Origin: JANNGZ01 sp031404155
GTDB lineage: Bacteria; Pseudomonadota; Gammaproteobacteria; Burkholderiales; Burkholderiaceae_C
Length of the DNA: 10,295 bases
NCBI GenBank assembly: GCA_031404155.1
Contig: JANNGZ010000010.1
Span: 1 to 10,295 of the forward strand
Direction of reading: 5' to 3'
Below the pieces are notes generated by a model. It worked only from the letters and a program-made list of their open reading frames with translations. It was not told where the DNA came from and made no database searches. Shown here piece by piece: positions 1 to 6,332 of the stretch. The stretch's first letter is position 1. Each line of letters begins with the position of its first letter. The translations under genes and the position numbers were made by a program.

Positions 1-106
1 CATGCGTGGCACGGTGCGCTCGGCGTTCCCCGCGCTGCAGCCGGCCTCGGGAAACCCAAGACCGGCCGCCAAGCCGGGCAGCCACAGCGCGCGGGTGCGG
101 CGCGTT
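1..106. other. Left edge, no assignable gene
   Basis: On the minus strand, just after the peroxidase remnant's stop, one frame reads like a lipoprotein-type leader (a hydrophobic run, then AGCSAGN). It has no ATG, GTG or TTG start and no ribosome binding site near the stop, and it runs off the window. It may be the 5' end of a neighbouring gene, but this cannot be supported from the bases present. Confidence 0.2.
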
Positions 107-1091
107 TCAGGGCTTGCCCTGGCCCGACAGCAGATCGAGGCTGTAGTTCACCGCTGCGGACGAGCCATGCCGATGCCCGTGCCCGTGCCCGTGCCCGTGC
201 CCGTGCCCGTGCCAGATCTTGAAGACCAGCGTTCGCACAATGCTCTGCCCGGGCATCAACACGCCTTGCGACAGGAACGCGCGCTGGTACGGGTCGCCGG
301 TGCTCGTGACGCCGCTGCCGTTGTCCAGCACCACCTGGCGCGGCAGGCCGCGCGCCACCAGCAGCAGGTGCGTATCGACGATCGAGGTGCTGTTGTTGGT
401 CAGCCGATAGGTGTCCTGCTGCGTGTTGCCATGACGGTTGGAGGCAATACGCGAGGCAAGCACTTGCGAGGTCACGTTCAGGAACTCGAGCCCCATGTCG
501 CGCCGCGACAGCGCATCGTCGCTGTCCTGCGGCATGCCGCTCGGCGGCCGGCATCGACGGCACCGAGCGCGGCGAGGTCCGGGCGGTACTTCGCGTAGGT
601 GAAGTCGATCGGGCTCAGCTGGAAGAAGGTTGTTGGCGACCTCGGGTCGAACTTGTCGAACGCCGGGTCGTACAACGCGTTCTCGAGGAAGTCGGTCAGG
701 TCGTTCACTTGAGAACTGGACAGGCCCAGGCCGAGCGGCGACCCGGTGCCGCGCGGGTGCGTGAAGCGCGCCGTCATCGTCGGCGCGGCGCCCGCCACGG
801 CGTCCTGCGGCACGCCGGCGTTGAAGTACTGCACCACGTCTTGCACCTTGGAGAACGCGCCGTTGTGCGTGAACAGCCGCGCATCCTTCAACTGGCGCGG
901 CGTCAGGACGCGGAACTTGAAGGTGTCGCTGTCACGGAAGGTGACCTCCTTGCGGCCGACATCGCGGCAGCTCGGGTCGTTGCGCGCCGCGCGGTTGAGC
1001 GCCTGCACCGGGTGGTCGCTCAAGCCCAGGTTGTAGAAGTTCTCTTCGATGTACGGCCGAGTGATCGCGGTGGCGCAGCGGCGAATGCGGC
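107..1091 (-). pseudogene. Truncated, frameshifted di-heme cytochrome c peroxidase (MauG-like)
   Basis: This is the 3' part of a gene of the periplasmic cytochrome c peroxidase/MauG family, which reduces peroxide or oxidises a partner using two c-type hemes. The recognisable part is the end of the second heme domain: TPRQLKDARLFTHNGAFSKV followed by a VVQYFNAGV segment. Further on, a second frame supplies a beta-rich tail ending in a His-Gly tract. No CxxCH heme motif remains. The reading begins without a start codon directly against the dadA stop (1092-1094), so the 5' half is missing. Near 530-545 the frame changes: TYAKYRPDLAALGAVDAGRR is in one frame and GMPQDSDDALSRRDMGLEF continues in the next. 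The shift fits the loss of one base. A sequencing error could explain the frameshift but not the missing 5' half. The fragment is judged non-functional. Confidence 0.75.
175..213. repeat. Hexanucleotide tandem repeat (gcccgt x6)
   Basis: Six perfect copies of gcccgt run from 175 to 210, followed by a partial copy. On the minus strand they encode alternating His-Gly near the C-terminus of the peroxidase remnant. Because the unit is six bases long, gain or loss of copies changes only the length of the His-Gly tract and not the frame. A His-rich tail could bind metal, but in a broken gene this may mean nothing. Confidence 0.9.
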
Positions 1092-2354
1092 TCAGCGCCC
1101 GCCGCCGCTGAACGCGAACTCCACCTCCGGCTTCAATCCACTGACGATGCGCGCGATGCTCTTGCCCGAGCCGCACGAATGTGTCCAGCCGAGCGTGCCG
1201 TGGCCCGTGTTGAGGAACAGATTGGGCAGCTTGCTGCGGCCGATGATCGGCACGTTGCTTGGCGTCGCGGGCCGCAGGCCGGTCCAGAACTGCGCCTGTT
1301 CGCTGTCACCAGCGCCGGGGAAGAGCTGCTCGACGCGCTTCACGATGGCCTCGCAGCGCACGCGGTTCAAGTCGCGGTCGTAGCCGTTGAGTTCGGCCGT
1401 ACCGGCGATGCGCAGGCGGTCCCCCAGGCGCGAGAACACCAGCTTGTATTCGTCGTCGGTCAGCGAGACCTGGTGCGCCATCGACGCGTCTATCACCGGC
1501 ATCGTCACCGAGTAGCCCTTGGCCGGGTAGATCGGCAGCCTGATGCCCAGCGGCTGCGCGTAGATCGGGCTCAGCGATCCCATCGCCAGCACATAGGCAT
1601 CGGCGCGCAGGCGCTGGAAGCGGCCTTCGCTATCGGTGGCTTCGACATGGTCGATCGCTCCGCCGGCCTCGCGCAACGCGGTGACGGTATGGCTCATCAG
1701 GAACTGCACGCCGTCGGCCTCGCAGCGCCTGACCAGCTCGCGTGCAAAGCGGTTGGCGTCACCCGATTCGTCCTCCGCCGTATAGGTGGCGCCGGCCAGT
1801 TGTGGCCGGATGTGGCGCAGCGCGGGCTCGAGTTTCACCGCCTCGTCGGCCGAAATCACGCGCCGGTCGCAGCCGAGCGCGCGCATCTGCGCGGCCGGAG
1901 CTTCGGCGCCGTCGAACTCTTTCTGGCTGGTGTAGAAGTGCAGGATGCCCTGCGTGCGCTCGTCGTAGGCGATGCCGATGTCGCGCCGCAGTTGCTGGAG
2001 CATGTCGCGGCTGTAGGTGCCCAGGCGCACGATCTGCTCGATGTTGTGGCGTGTGCGTGCCGGCGTGCACTCGCGCAGGAACTGCAGGCCCCACAGCCAC
2101 TGCCGCATGTCGGCGCGGATACGAAACAGCAGCGGCGCATCCTCCTTGCCGAGCCACTTCAGCACTTTCAGCGGCGCGCCCGGGTTGGCCCAGGGCTCGG
2201 CATGGCTGACCGAGATCTGCCCGCCATTGGCGAAGCTGGTTTCCGCGGCCGGCGAGGCCTGGCGGTCGATGACGCTGACCTCGTGGCCCTGCTGGCGCAG
2301 GAAGTAGGCCGAGGTGACGCCGAGCAGGCCGGCGCCGAGAACGATGACTTTCAT
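1092..2354 (-). CDS. dadA: D-amino acid dehydrogenase, small subunit type (DadA-like)
   Basis: The product is an FAD-dependent oxidoreductase of the DadA family, which deaminates D-amino acids to 2-oxo acids and passes electrons to the respiratory chain at the inner membrane. It is 420 residues long, close to the family's usual ~430. The N-terminus (MKVIVLGAGLLG, residues 1-12) is the Rossmann GxGxxG that binds FAD, and an acidic residue follows at the end of the second strand (VSVIDR). The C-terminal part carries TGLRPATPSNVPIIG and then NTGHGTLGWTHSCGSG, the second FAD-contact region typical of the family. The start at 2354 is chosen because GGAG lies 8 nt upstream (2363-2366). An in-frame ATG at 2375 would put this ribosome binding site inside the gene. 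A tandem glycine riboswitch precedes it, so glycine probably controls expression, and glycine itself may be a substrate or signal. A glycine oxidase-like activity cannot be excluded. Confidence 0.9.
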   Translation of the reverse strand: MKVIVLGAGLLGVTSAYFLRQQGHEVSVIDRQASPAAETSFANGGQISVSHAEPWANPGAPLKVLKWLGKEDAPLLFRIRADMRQWLWGLQFLRECTPARTRHNIEQIVRLGTYSRDMLQQLRRDIGIAYDERTQGILHFYTSQKEFDGAEAPAAQMRALGCDRRVISADEAVKLEPALRHIRPQLAGATYTAEDESGDANRFARELVRRCEADGVQFLMSHTVTALREAGGAIDHVEATDSEGRFQRLRADAYVLAMGSLSPIYAQPLGIRLPIYPAKGYSVTMPVIDASMAHQVSLTDDEYKLVFSRLGDRLRIAGTAELNGYDRDLNRVRCEAIVKRVEQLFPGAGDSEQAQFWTGLRPATPSNVPIIGRSKLPNLFLNTGHGTLGWTHSCGSGKSIARIVSGLKPEVEFAFSGGGR

Positions 2355-2410
2355 GAGAGGGGCTCCAAGAAGCATGGCGACGAACGACGTGCGTCGTTCG
2401 CTTGCCGCTC
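2355..2410 (-). promoter_or_regulatory. Putative expression platform of the glycine riboswitch
   Basis: Between the second aptamer and the dadA start lies a perfect 8-bp stem with a 4-nt loop (2381-2400, CGAACGAC/GTCGTTCG), with no U-tract after it, so it does not look like an intrinsic terminator. The bases after the ribosome binding site (CCCCT, 2358-2362) can pair with AGGGG at the end of the aptamer. This suggests control of translation initiation rather than termination. The pairing is read by eye and is an inference. Confidence 0.4.
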
Positions 2411-2500
2411 CCCCTGTCCTCGGTACCTGAGAGATTCAGCCCGGAGTTGCGCTCCGGGCCTTGCTCCTTCGGTGCTTCACGGGCGTGAAGACTCTCCAGA
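2411..2500 (-). ncRNA. Glycine riboswitch, aptamer 2 (dadA-proximal)
   Basis: On the minus strand the order of conserved elements matches the glycine aptamer: CTGGAGAGTC (P1 5' side), a P2 hairpin CTTCAC-GCCC-GTGAAG (2475-2490), the core CACCGAAGGAGCAA, an 8-bp hairpin GCCCGGAG/CTCCGGGC (2439-2459), then AATCTCTCAGG and GGACAGGGGG. GGAGAG pairs with CTCTC. This is the better conserved of the two aptamers and lies directly before the dadA ribosome binding site region. It would bind glycine in the nascent mRNA and change dadA expression. Confidence 0.92.
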
Positions 2501-2590
2501 CGGCGATGGTGGTGTGCAGTACGGAACCTGAGCGTGCATGGGAGTTTGCGCCTTCGGTGGCCCCGGCTTGCGACGGAGCGCTCTCCTGCT
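2501..2590 (-). ncRNA. Glycine riboswitch, aptamer 1 (distal)
   Basis: The first aptamer lies immediately upstream of the second: AGGAGAGCGC, then the core GCCACCGAAGGCGCAAAC, then CACGCTCAGG. Its P1 pairing is GAGCG with CGCTC, whereas aptamer 2 uses GAGAG with CTCTC. This compensatory change is the kind that indicates a conserved RNA helix. The two aptamers are joined by a short linker near 2500, the usual arrangement of tandem, possibly cooperative, glycine riboswitches. The segment after CTCAGG is less typical than in aptamer 2. Confidence 0.85.
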
Positions 2591-2598
2591 GGAACGAA

Positions 2599-2604
2599 AT
2601 TCTA
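2599..2604 (-). promoter_or_regulatory. Candidate -10 element for the riboswitch-dadA transcript
   Basis: TAGAAT on the minus strand matches TATAAT at five of six positions. It would start transcription a few bases before aptamer 1. It overlaps the TAG stop of the upstream amidohydrolase remnant. No good -35 hexamer is visible at 15-18 bp, so the promoter is uncertain. Confidence 0.35.
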
Positions 2605-3374
2605 TCGGGCCATGGCGAAAAACCGTTCGGCCAGCAGCACCCGGTACGCACTGCCGACGGCGACGTTGCGGTCGTTGAAGTCGTAGCCGGTGTTGTGCAC
2701 CATGCAGCCGCCTTTGCCCTTGTTGTGCCCGGTCCCGTTGCCGATCAGCAAGTAACTGCCGGGCACGCGCTCGAGCATGAAGGCGAAGTCTTCGCTGCCG
2801 ATCAGCGGCGGGCCTTGCAGCGTGACCTGCTCGGCGCCGACGAGTTCGACCGCCACTTCGCGTGCGAAAGCGGTTTCGGCCGGTGTGTTGACCAGCACCG
2901 CATAACCCGGCTTCCAATCGATGCGCGCCGTGACGCCGAAACTCTCGGCCTGCGCTGCCACCAGGGCCTTGATGCGCTGCTCGAGCGTGGCCCGCACCTC
3001 GCGGTCGAGCGCGCGAACGCTGAGCTCGAGCGTGGCGCTGGCCGGAATCACGTTGTTGGCCTTGCCGGCATGCAGTGCGCCGACGGTGACCACGGCCGCA
3101 TGCAGCGGATCGATGTTGCGCGAGACGATGGTAGGTCGGCGCGGATGCCCAGGCGCTTCGTGCCCGTGCCGCGCACCAGCGTGCCGACGACGCCGATGCC
3201 GCCGATGCCGCCGATGCCGCGCTCGCCCGCATAACACCAGGCTTCGAGCTTGTCGGCCACCAGCGCCGCCGTGCGGTGCTCCTCGAACGCCAACTCGGGA
3301 TGGCGGTGGATGTCGCAGCGCAGGCTGATGAACTCGCCGGCCCGGGCCTGCAGCGCGTGCAGCAGGTAGGTCAC
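2602..3374 (-). pseudogene. M20-family amidohydrolase with internal deletion
   Basis: The intact family (M20D: hippurate hydrolase / N-acyl-amino acid amidohydrolase) consists of zinc-dependent cytoplasmic enzymes that remove acyl groups from amino acids. The N-terminal piece is clear (FISLRCDIHRHPELAFEEHR, then a GIGG-rich stretch and KRLGIRAD). The C-terminal piece is also clear (TIVSRNIDPLHAAVVTVGAL, GSEDFAFMLE, and MVHNTGYDFND). They lie in different frames and join near 3130, where GIRAD runs directly into TIVSRN. About 140 residues are absent, including the HACGHDGH metal-binding motif expected soon after RADMDALP. Activity is therefore not expected. The likely start is GTG at 3374, 7 nt after the stop of the binding-protein gene, which suggests a former operon. 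Confidence 0.82.
3192..3218. repeat. Three tandem copies of a 9-bp unit
   Basis: gccgatgcc is repeated three times without interruption. On the minus strand it encodes a repeated Gly-Ile-Gly in the N-terminal piece of the amidohydrolase, where relatives, as I recall them, have a single short Gly-rich turn before VVGTL. It looks like a local slippage expansion. Confidence 0.7.
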
Positions 3375-3381
3375 GCGCAGC

Positions 3382-4368
3382 TCACTGCGGCTGAAGGTTG
3401 ATCTGCTTGGCAATGGCGCGATAACGCGCGGTCTCGGCGTCGAAGAACTTCGCCGACTCGGCCAGCGTCATCGGCGCCGACGCGACCTGGGTCTGCGCTG
3501 CCAGTTGCGTGCGCACCGCCGGATCCTGCAAGGTCTTGCCGATGGCGGCATGCAGTCGCGTGACGACGTCTTCGGGCGTGCTCTTCGGCACCATGAAGCC
3601 GGTCCAGATCGTGTATGCGAAGTTCTTAAGCGCCTGGCCCTCATTGGCGGCCGGCACGTTCTTCAGCAGCTCCGAGCGCTGCGCGCCGAGCTGGCCAATG
3701 ACCTTCAAGCGCCCCTGCTCGGCCAGCGCGCCCATCGCGGCGCTATAGACCAGCACCGCGAAATCGACCTGGCCGCCGCCGATGTCCTGCAGCAGAGGCG
3801 CGTTGCCCTTGTACGGCACATGAGCCAGCTTGACCCCGGTGGCGGCCTGCACGCTTTCGAGGATCAGGTGGTAGAGCGAGCCGATGCCCACGCTGCCATA
3901 GGTCAGCGGCTTGTCGGCCGACTTGCGCGCCAGCGCGATCAGCTCATCGACGTTGTTGACGGGCAGGTCCTTGCGCGTCACGAACACCATCACCGCATCG
4001 GCCACCGGGTGCACCAGGCGGAAGTCTTCGGTCCGCAGTTTCACCGCGGCATTGGCCAGCGGCGACAGGATGACCTCGTTGGGCGAGCCCTGGAAGATGA
4101 AGTAGCCGTCGGCCGGCGCGGCCAGCACCTTCTGCGCCGCCAACGCGCCGCTGACGCCGCCCAGGTTTTCCACCAGCACCTGCTGACCCAGTTCCTTGCC
4201 AAGCGGGTTGTTGAAGATGCGCGCGATCGCGTCCGACGGGCCGCCTGCGGGGTACGGAACCATCAGGTTGACCGGCTTGGCCGGGTAGCCCTGTGCGAGG
4301 GCCGCGCCGGCGCTGAGCAGCAGGCCGGCCATCATGGCCAGCGGACGATGGAATGCGGGTCTGATCAT
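3382..4368 (-). CDS. Bug-family tripartite tricarboxylate transporter substrate-binding protein
   Basis: This is a periplasmic solute receptor of the TctC/Bug family, which captures organic acids or related small anions, often for a TctAB-type transporter encoded elsewhere. It is 328 residues, normal for the family. Residues 1-25 are a signal peptide with cleavage expected after GAALA. The mature protein opens with YPAKPVNLMVPYPAGGPSD, the family's first ligand-binding loop. GSVGIGSLYHL and AHVPYKGNAPLLQDIGGGQV follow at about 155-205, both characteristic. AGGAG sits 5 nt before the start (4374-4378). The amidohydrolase remnant follows 7 nt downstream and the LysR regulator gene is divergent. 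This suggests that the regulator responds to the ligand and that the protein fed the amidohydrolase, perhaps with an N-acyl amino acid. The ligand cannot be read from the sequence. Confidence 0.93.
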   Translation of the reverse strand: MIRPAFHRPLAMMAGLLLSAGAALAQGYPAKPVNLMVPYPAGGPSDAIARIFNNPLGKELGQQVLVENLGGVSGALAAQKVLAAPADGYFIFQGSPNEVILSPLANAAVKLRTEDFRLVHPVADAVMVFVTRKDLPVNNVDELIALARKSADKPLTYGSVGIGSLYHLILESVQAATGVKLAHVPYKGNAPLLQDIGGGQVDFAVLVYSAAMGALAEQGRLKVIGQLGAQRSELLKNVPAANEGQALKNFAYTIWTGFMVPKSTPEDVVTRLHAAIGKTLQDPAVRTQLAAQTQVASAPMTLAESAKFFDAETARYRAIAKQINLQPQ

Positions 4369-4418
4369 GGCAACTCCTGACGAGCGTTTCGAGGAAGACG
4401 GCGGGGTCGGACGAGGGC

Positions 4419-4448
4419 AATGTAGGATCGGGTCGATGCAAAGTCCAA
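4419..4448 (-). promoter_or_regulatory. Candidate sigma-70 promoter of the Bug gene
   Basis: On the minus strand TTGGAC (4443-4448) and TACATT (4419-4424) are 18 bp apart, each with four of six matches to consensus or better. They place a start about 45 bp before the gene. The -35 element overlaps the inverted repeats described at 4436-4466. Confidence 0.45.
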
Positions 4449-4466
4449 TGCATTGTTCTTTGACTT
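4436..4466. promoter_or_regulatory. Nested inverted repeats, putative LysR operator
   Basis: Three overlapping symmetric elements lie between the divergent genes: ATGCA-N8-TGCAT (4436-4453), the perfect palindrome CAATGCATTG (4446-4455), and AAGTC-N16-GACTT (4441-4466). LysR-type regulators usually bind such dyads in the gap between their own gene and the divergent target. Overlap with the candidate -35 of the Bug gene fits that role. Binding is inferred. Confidence 0.5.
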
Positions 4467-4504
4467 AGCATGAGTTCAGTGCAATCCTGCCTCGGGCTCC
4501 GGTC

Positions 4505-5392
4505 ATGACGTTCGTCCAGTTGCGGCACCTGATCTCGCTCGCGCAGACCGGCTCGTTCAGCAAATCGGCGGTCGCCCTGTTTTTGACCCAGCCAGCCTTG
4601 AGCCGCAGCATCCGCGCGCTGGAAAGCGAACTCGGCCAGCCGTTGTTCGACCGCATCGGCCGGCACAGCGAAGTCACCCCCTTCGGACGCGAGGTCGTCG
4701 AGCGGGCCCGCGAACTCGTGCTTGCATCCGATGACTTGCGCGAGAGCGGCCGGCGGCTGGCACGCGGCATGGCCGGATCGCTGCGCATCGGGCTCGGTTC
4801 GGGCCCCGGCGCGATGCTGATGACGCCGCTGCTGGTGGCGGTGGCCACCCATCATCCGCAACTGCACCTCGAGATCTCGCGGGGTCGGACCGATCTGCTC
4901 GAACGCAGCCTGCGCGAACGCTCGATCGACGCGCTGGTGGTCGATGCGCGGTCGCTCGCGCCCGCACCCGACCTGCGGGTCACGGAAACCTACGAGATGC
5001 GCGGCGCCTTCCTGTGTCGGCGCGGTCACCCGCTGGCACGCAAGCGAGGTGGCGTGAGCTTCGCGCAACTGCGCGCGTATCCGATCGCATCGACGCCGCT
5101 CAGCGACGAGGTAGCGCGGGTGCTGGTCGAGCGTTACGGACCCGAAGCGCACCCGGCGCACTGCGTCACGCTGCGTTGCGAGGAGCTGCCGAGCCTGCTC
5201 GAGTTGACGCGCAACACCGATGCCGTGCTGATCGCCATCCGCGCTGCGGGTTCCGATCTGGTCGAGCTGAAGCTGAAGCCCGCCTTGAACGCGACAGCAC
5301 GATTCGCCCTCGTCGCGCTGGCCGGCCGCAGCGAGGCGCCCGCGCTGCCTATCGTGCGCCGCCTCATGGAAGAACTGCTGCGCGATGCGTGA
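4505..5392 (+). CDS. LysR-type transcriptional regulator
   Basis: This is a DNA-binding regulator of the LysR family, 295 residues, the usual length. The N-terminal winged helix-turn-helix is plain: VQLRHLISLAQTGSFSKSA, then LTQPALSRSIRALESELGQ (residues about 4-45), ending with FDRIGR and the TPFGREVVERA linker helix. The remaining ~210 residues fit the two-lobed effector domain, with LRIGLGSGPGAML at its start. The gene is divergent from the Bug binding-protein gene across a 136-bp gap with dyad symmetry, so it probably controls that operon and itself. The start is set by the normal family N-terminus; no strong ribosome binding site is seen. The 3' end converges on the damaged sigma factor gene. 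The effector is unknown. Confidence 0.93.
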   Translation: MTFVQLRHLISLAQTGSFSKSAVALFLTQPALSRSIRALESELGQPLFDRIGRHSEVTPFGREVVERARELVLASDDLRESGRRLARGMAGSLRIGLGSGPGAMLMTPLLVAVATHHPQLHLEISRGRTDLLERSLRERSIDALVVDARSLAPAPDLRVTETYEMRGAFLCRRGHPLARKRGGVSFAQLRAYPIASTPLSDEVARVLVERYGPEAHPAHCVTLRCEELPSLLELTRNTDAVLIAIRAAGSDLVELKLKPALNATARFALVALAGRSEAPALPIVRRLMEELLRDA

Positions 5393-5395
5393 ACG

Positions 5396-6024
5396 TCGTG
5401 ACCATCGGATGCACTCGGGCCGCAGGTCACAGGCGCCGTGACGACAAGCTCTGCCGCGTTGCACCAGGCCAGCACGTCGCAGCTCTCGTCGACCTCCATC
5501 TCCATCAGCTGGCGCAGGCACAAGACGCGCGCGCAGTTGAGGGGCAGACAAAACAGGCAGTCGTCGAGAACGTCGTAGAACCCGCGCTGCCCCAGTGCCG
5601 CCTCGGGGTCACCCCAGGCGGTCGGCGAGTCGCGCCAGAGGCCGTCCGGCGTGAACATCGCGTTCACCTCGTCGCTCAGTTCGTCCTCGGGTCGTGTCTC
5701 GCGCACGGGCTCGCACGCCTGGCGGCGGTAGGTGTCGATGATCTTGTGCTTCAGGATGCCATGCAGCCAGGTCTCTGGCGTCGAGCGACCGGCGAAGCTT
5801 GCCGGCGACGCAAGCGCCGCGGTCAAGGTGTCCTGCACCACGTCTTCGACGTCGGCGGCGTTATGCAGGCACTGGCGCGCGCAATGGGTCAGCGCGCGAC
5901 GGTAGGGCTCGAGGTCGATCGGGCTTACCCGGTCCGTCGTCGAAGCCGGCCGCACGCAGCACAAGCCGAGCATGGCCCATGCCGGGGGTTGCAAAGAGAC
6001 GCCTGCTTGTACTGTTGCGTTCAT
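5396..6024 (-). pseudogene. ECF-type RNA polymerase sigma factor with degraded region 4
   Basis: Residues about 40-105 form sigma region 2 (YRRALTHCARQCLHNAADVE, DVVQDTLTAAL, then TWLHGILKHKIIDTYRRQ). Residues 138-186 begin region 4 (GDPEAALGQRGFYDVLDDCL, then LCLRQLMEMEVDESCDVL). The layout resembles the ECF subgroup typed as TIGR02943. After CDVLAW (codon ending at 5464) the expected helix-turn-helix with its LHRAR...LR stretch is absent. The open frame instead runs on to 5134, antisense through the end of the LysR gene, with no family resemblance. Another frame shows a weak trace (RACDLRPECIRW-like) of the missing end, suggesting an indel plus a small deletion. Without the -35 recognition helix the product should not direct transcription normally. 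AGGAG 6 nt upstream (6031-6035) fixes the start at 6024. No anti-sigma gene is seen next to it. Confidence 0.68.
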
Positions 6025-6095
6025 CGCCGTCTCCTGAGGTTGCGCTGCGGCGATCGGGATTGGGCGTTTTGCGTTTCGCGCGCGGCTCACGGAGA

Positions 6096-6101
6096 TGTCA
6101 A
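6096..6101 (-). promoter_or_regulatory. Candidate -35 element of the sigma factor gene
   Basis: A perfect TTGACA occurs on the minus strand 71 bp before the sigma gene start. No good -10 hexamer is visible 16-19 bp downstream (the bases there are GC-rich, CGAAAC-like), so this may be chance or part of a non-housekeeping promoter. Confidence 0.25.
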
Positions 6102-6163
6102 GCTTTGCTCACGGCGCCGCTGACAATGCGCCGCTCTGCACGACCCGCCACGCCGCCACAGCC

Positions 6164-6332
6164 CCACCACCGAGCGCAACGGCGCGCCGGTCCTGGAGCA
6201 GTTGCTGCGCCTGCTGCCGGCGCAGGGCACGGACGTCGAACGCGCGGCGCCGGCGCGTGCGATGCGCGTGCCGTTTTCGGCCTGGATGGCGCTGGCGCGC
6301 GCCAGCGCCAAGCCGGTGTTCGACGACGACGC
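6164..6332 (+). pseudogene. Unidentified coding remnant cut by the insertion sequence
   Basis: One plus-strand frame over this stretch has G or C at almost every third codon position, as in the real genes here. It translates plausibly (TTERNGAPVLEQLLRLLPAQ, then MRVPFSAWMALARASAKPVF). It has no start codon: a stop lies upstream near 6120 and no ATG or GTG precedes the coherent part. It ends where the insertion sequence begins. It looks like the middle of a gene whose 5' part was lost and whose 3' part was removed or displaced by the IS. I do not recognise the family. Confidence 0.35.

Noticed and set aside
2352..2375. Upstream dadA start at 2375
   Set aside because: The GGAG ribosome binding site lies between 2375 and 2354 and is well spaced for 2354; family members begin at MKV.
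1179..2531. Long open frame on the plus strand opposite dadA
   Set aside because: It is antisense to a clearly recognisable gene, rich in Arg/Ala/His as expected for a GC-rich shadow frame, and has no family resemblance.
3505..4380. Long plus-strand open frame opposite the Bug gene
   Set aside because: It is a shadow of the intact binding-protein gene; its composition reflects antisense reading of GC-rich codons.
4460..4488. LysR promoter (TTGACT, 17 bp, AATCCT)
   Set aside because: The -35 is good but the -10 matches consensus at only three positions and the leader would be very short, so it was not annotated.
5426..5442. GTCAC-N7-GTGAC repeat between the convergent LysR and sigma genes as a terminator
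   Set aside because: The stem is only 5 bp, with no U-tract on either strand.
3944..5551. Minus-strand open frame of over 500 codons across the LysR gene
   Set aside because: It runs antisense to the whole LysR gene and into a wrong frame of the Bug gene. It is not a protein family I recognise and is explained by GC bias.
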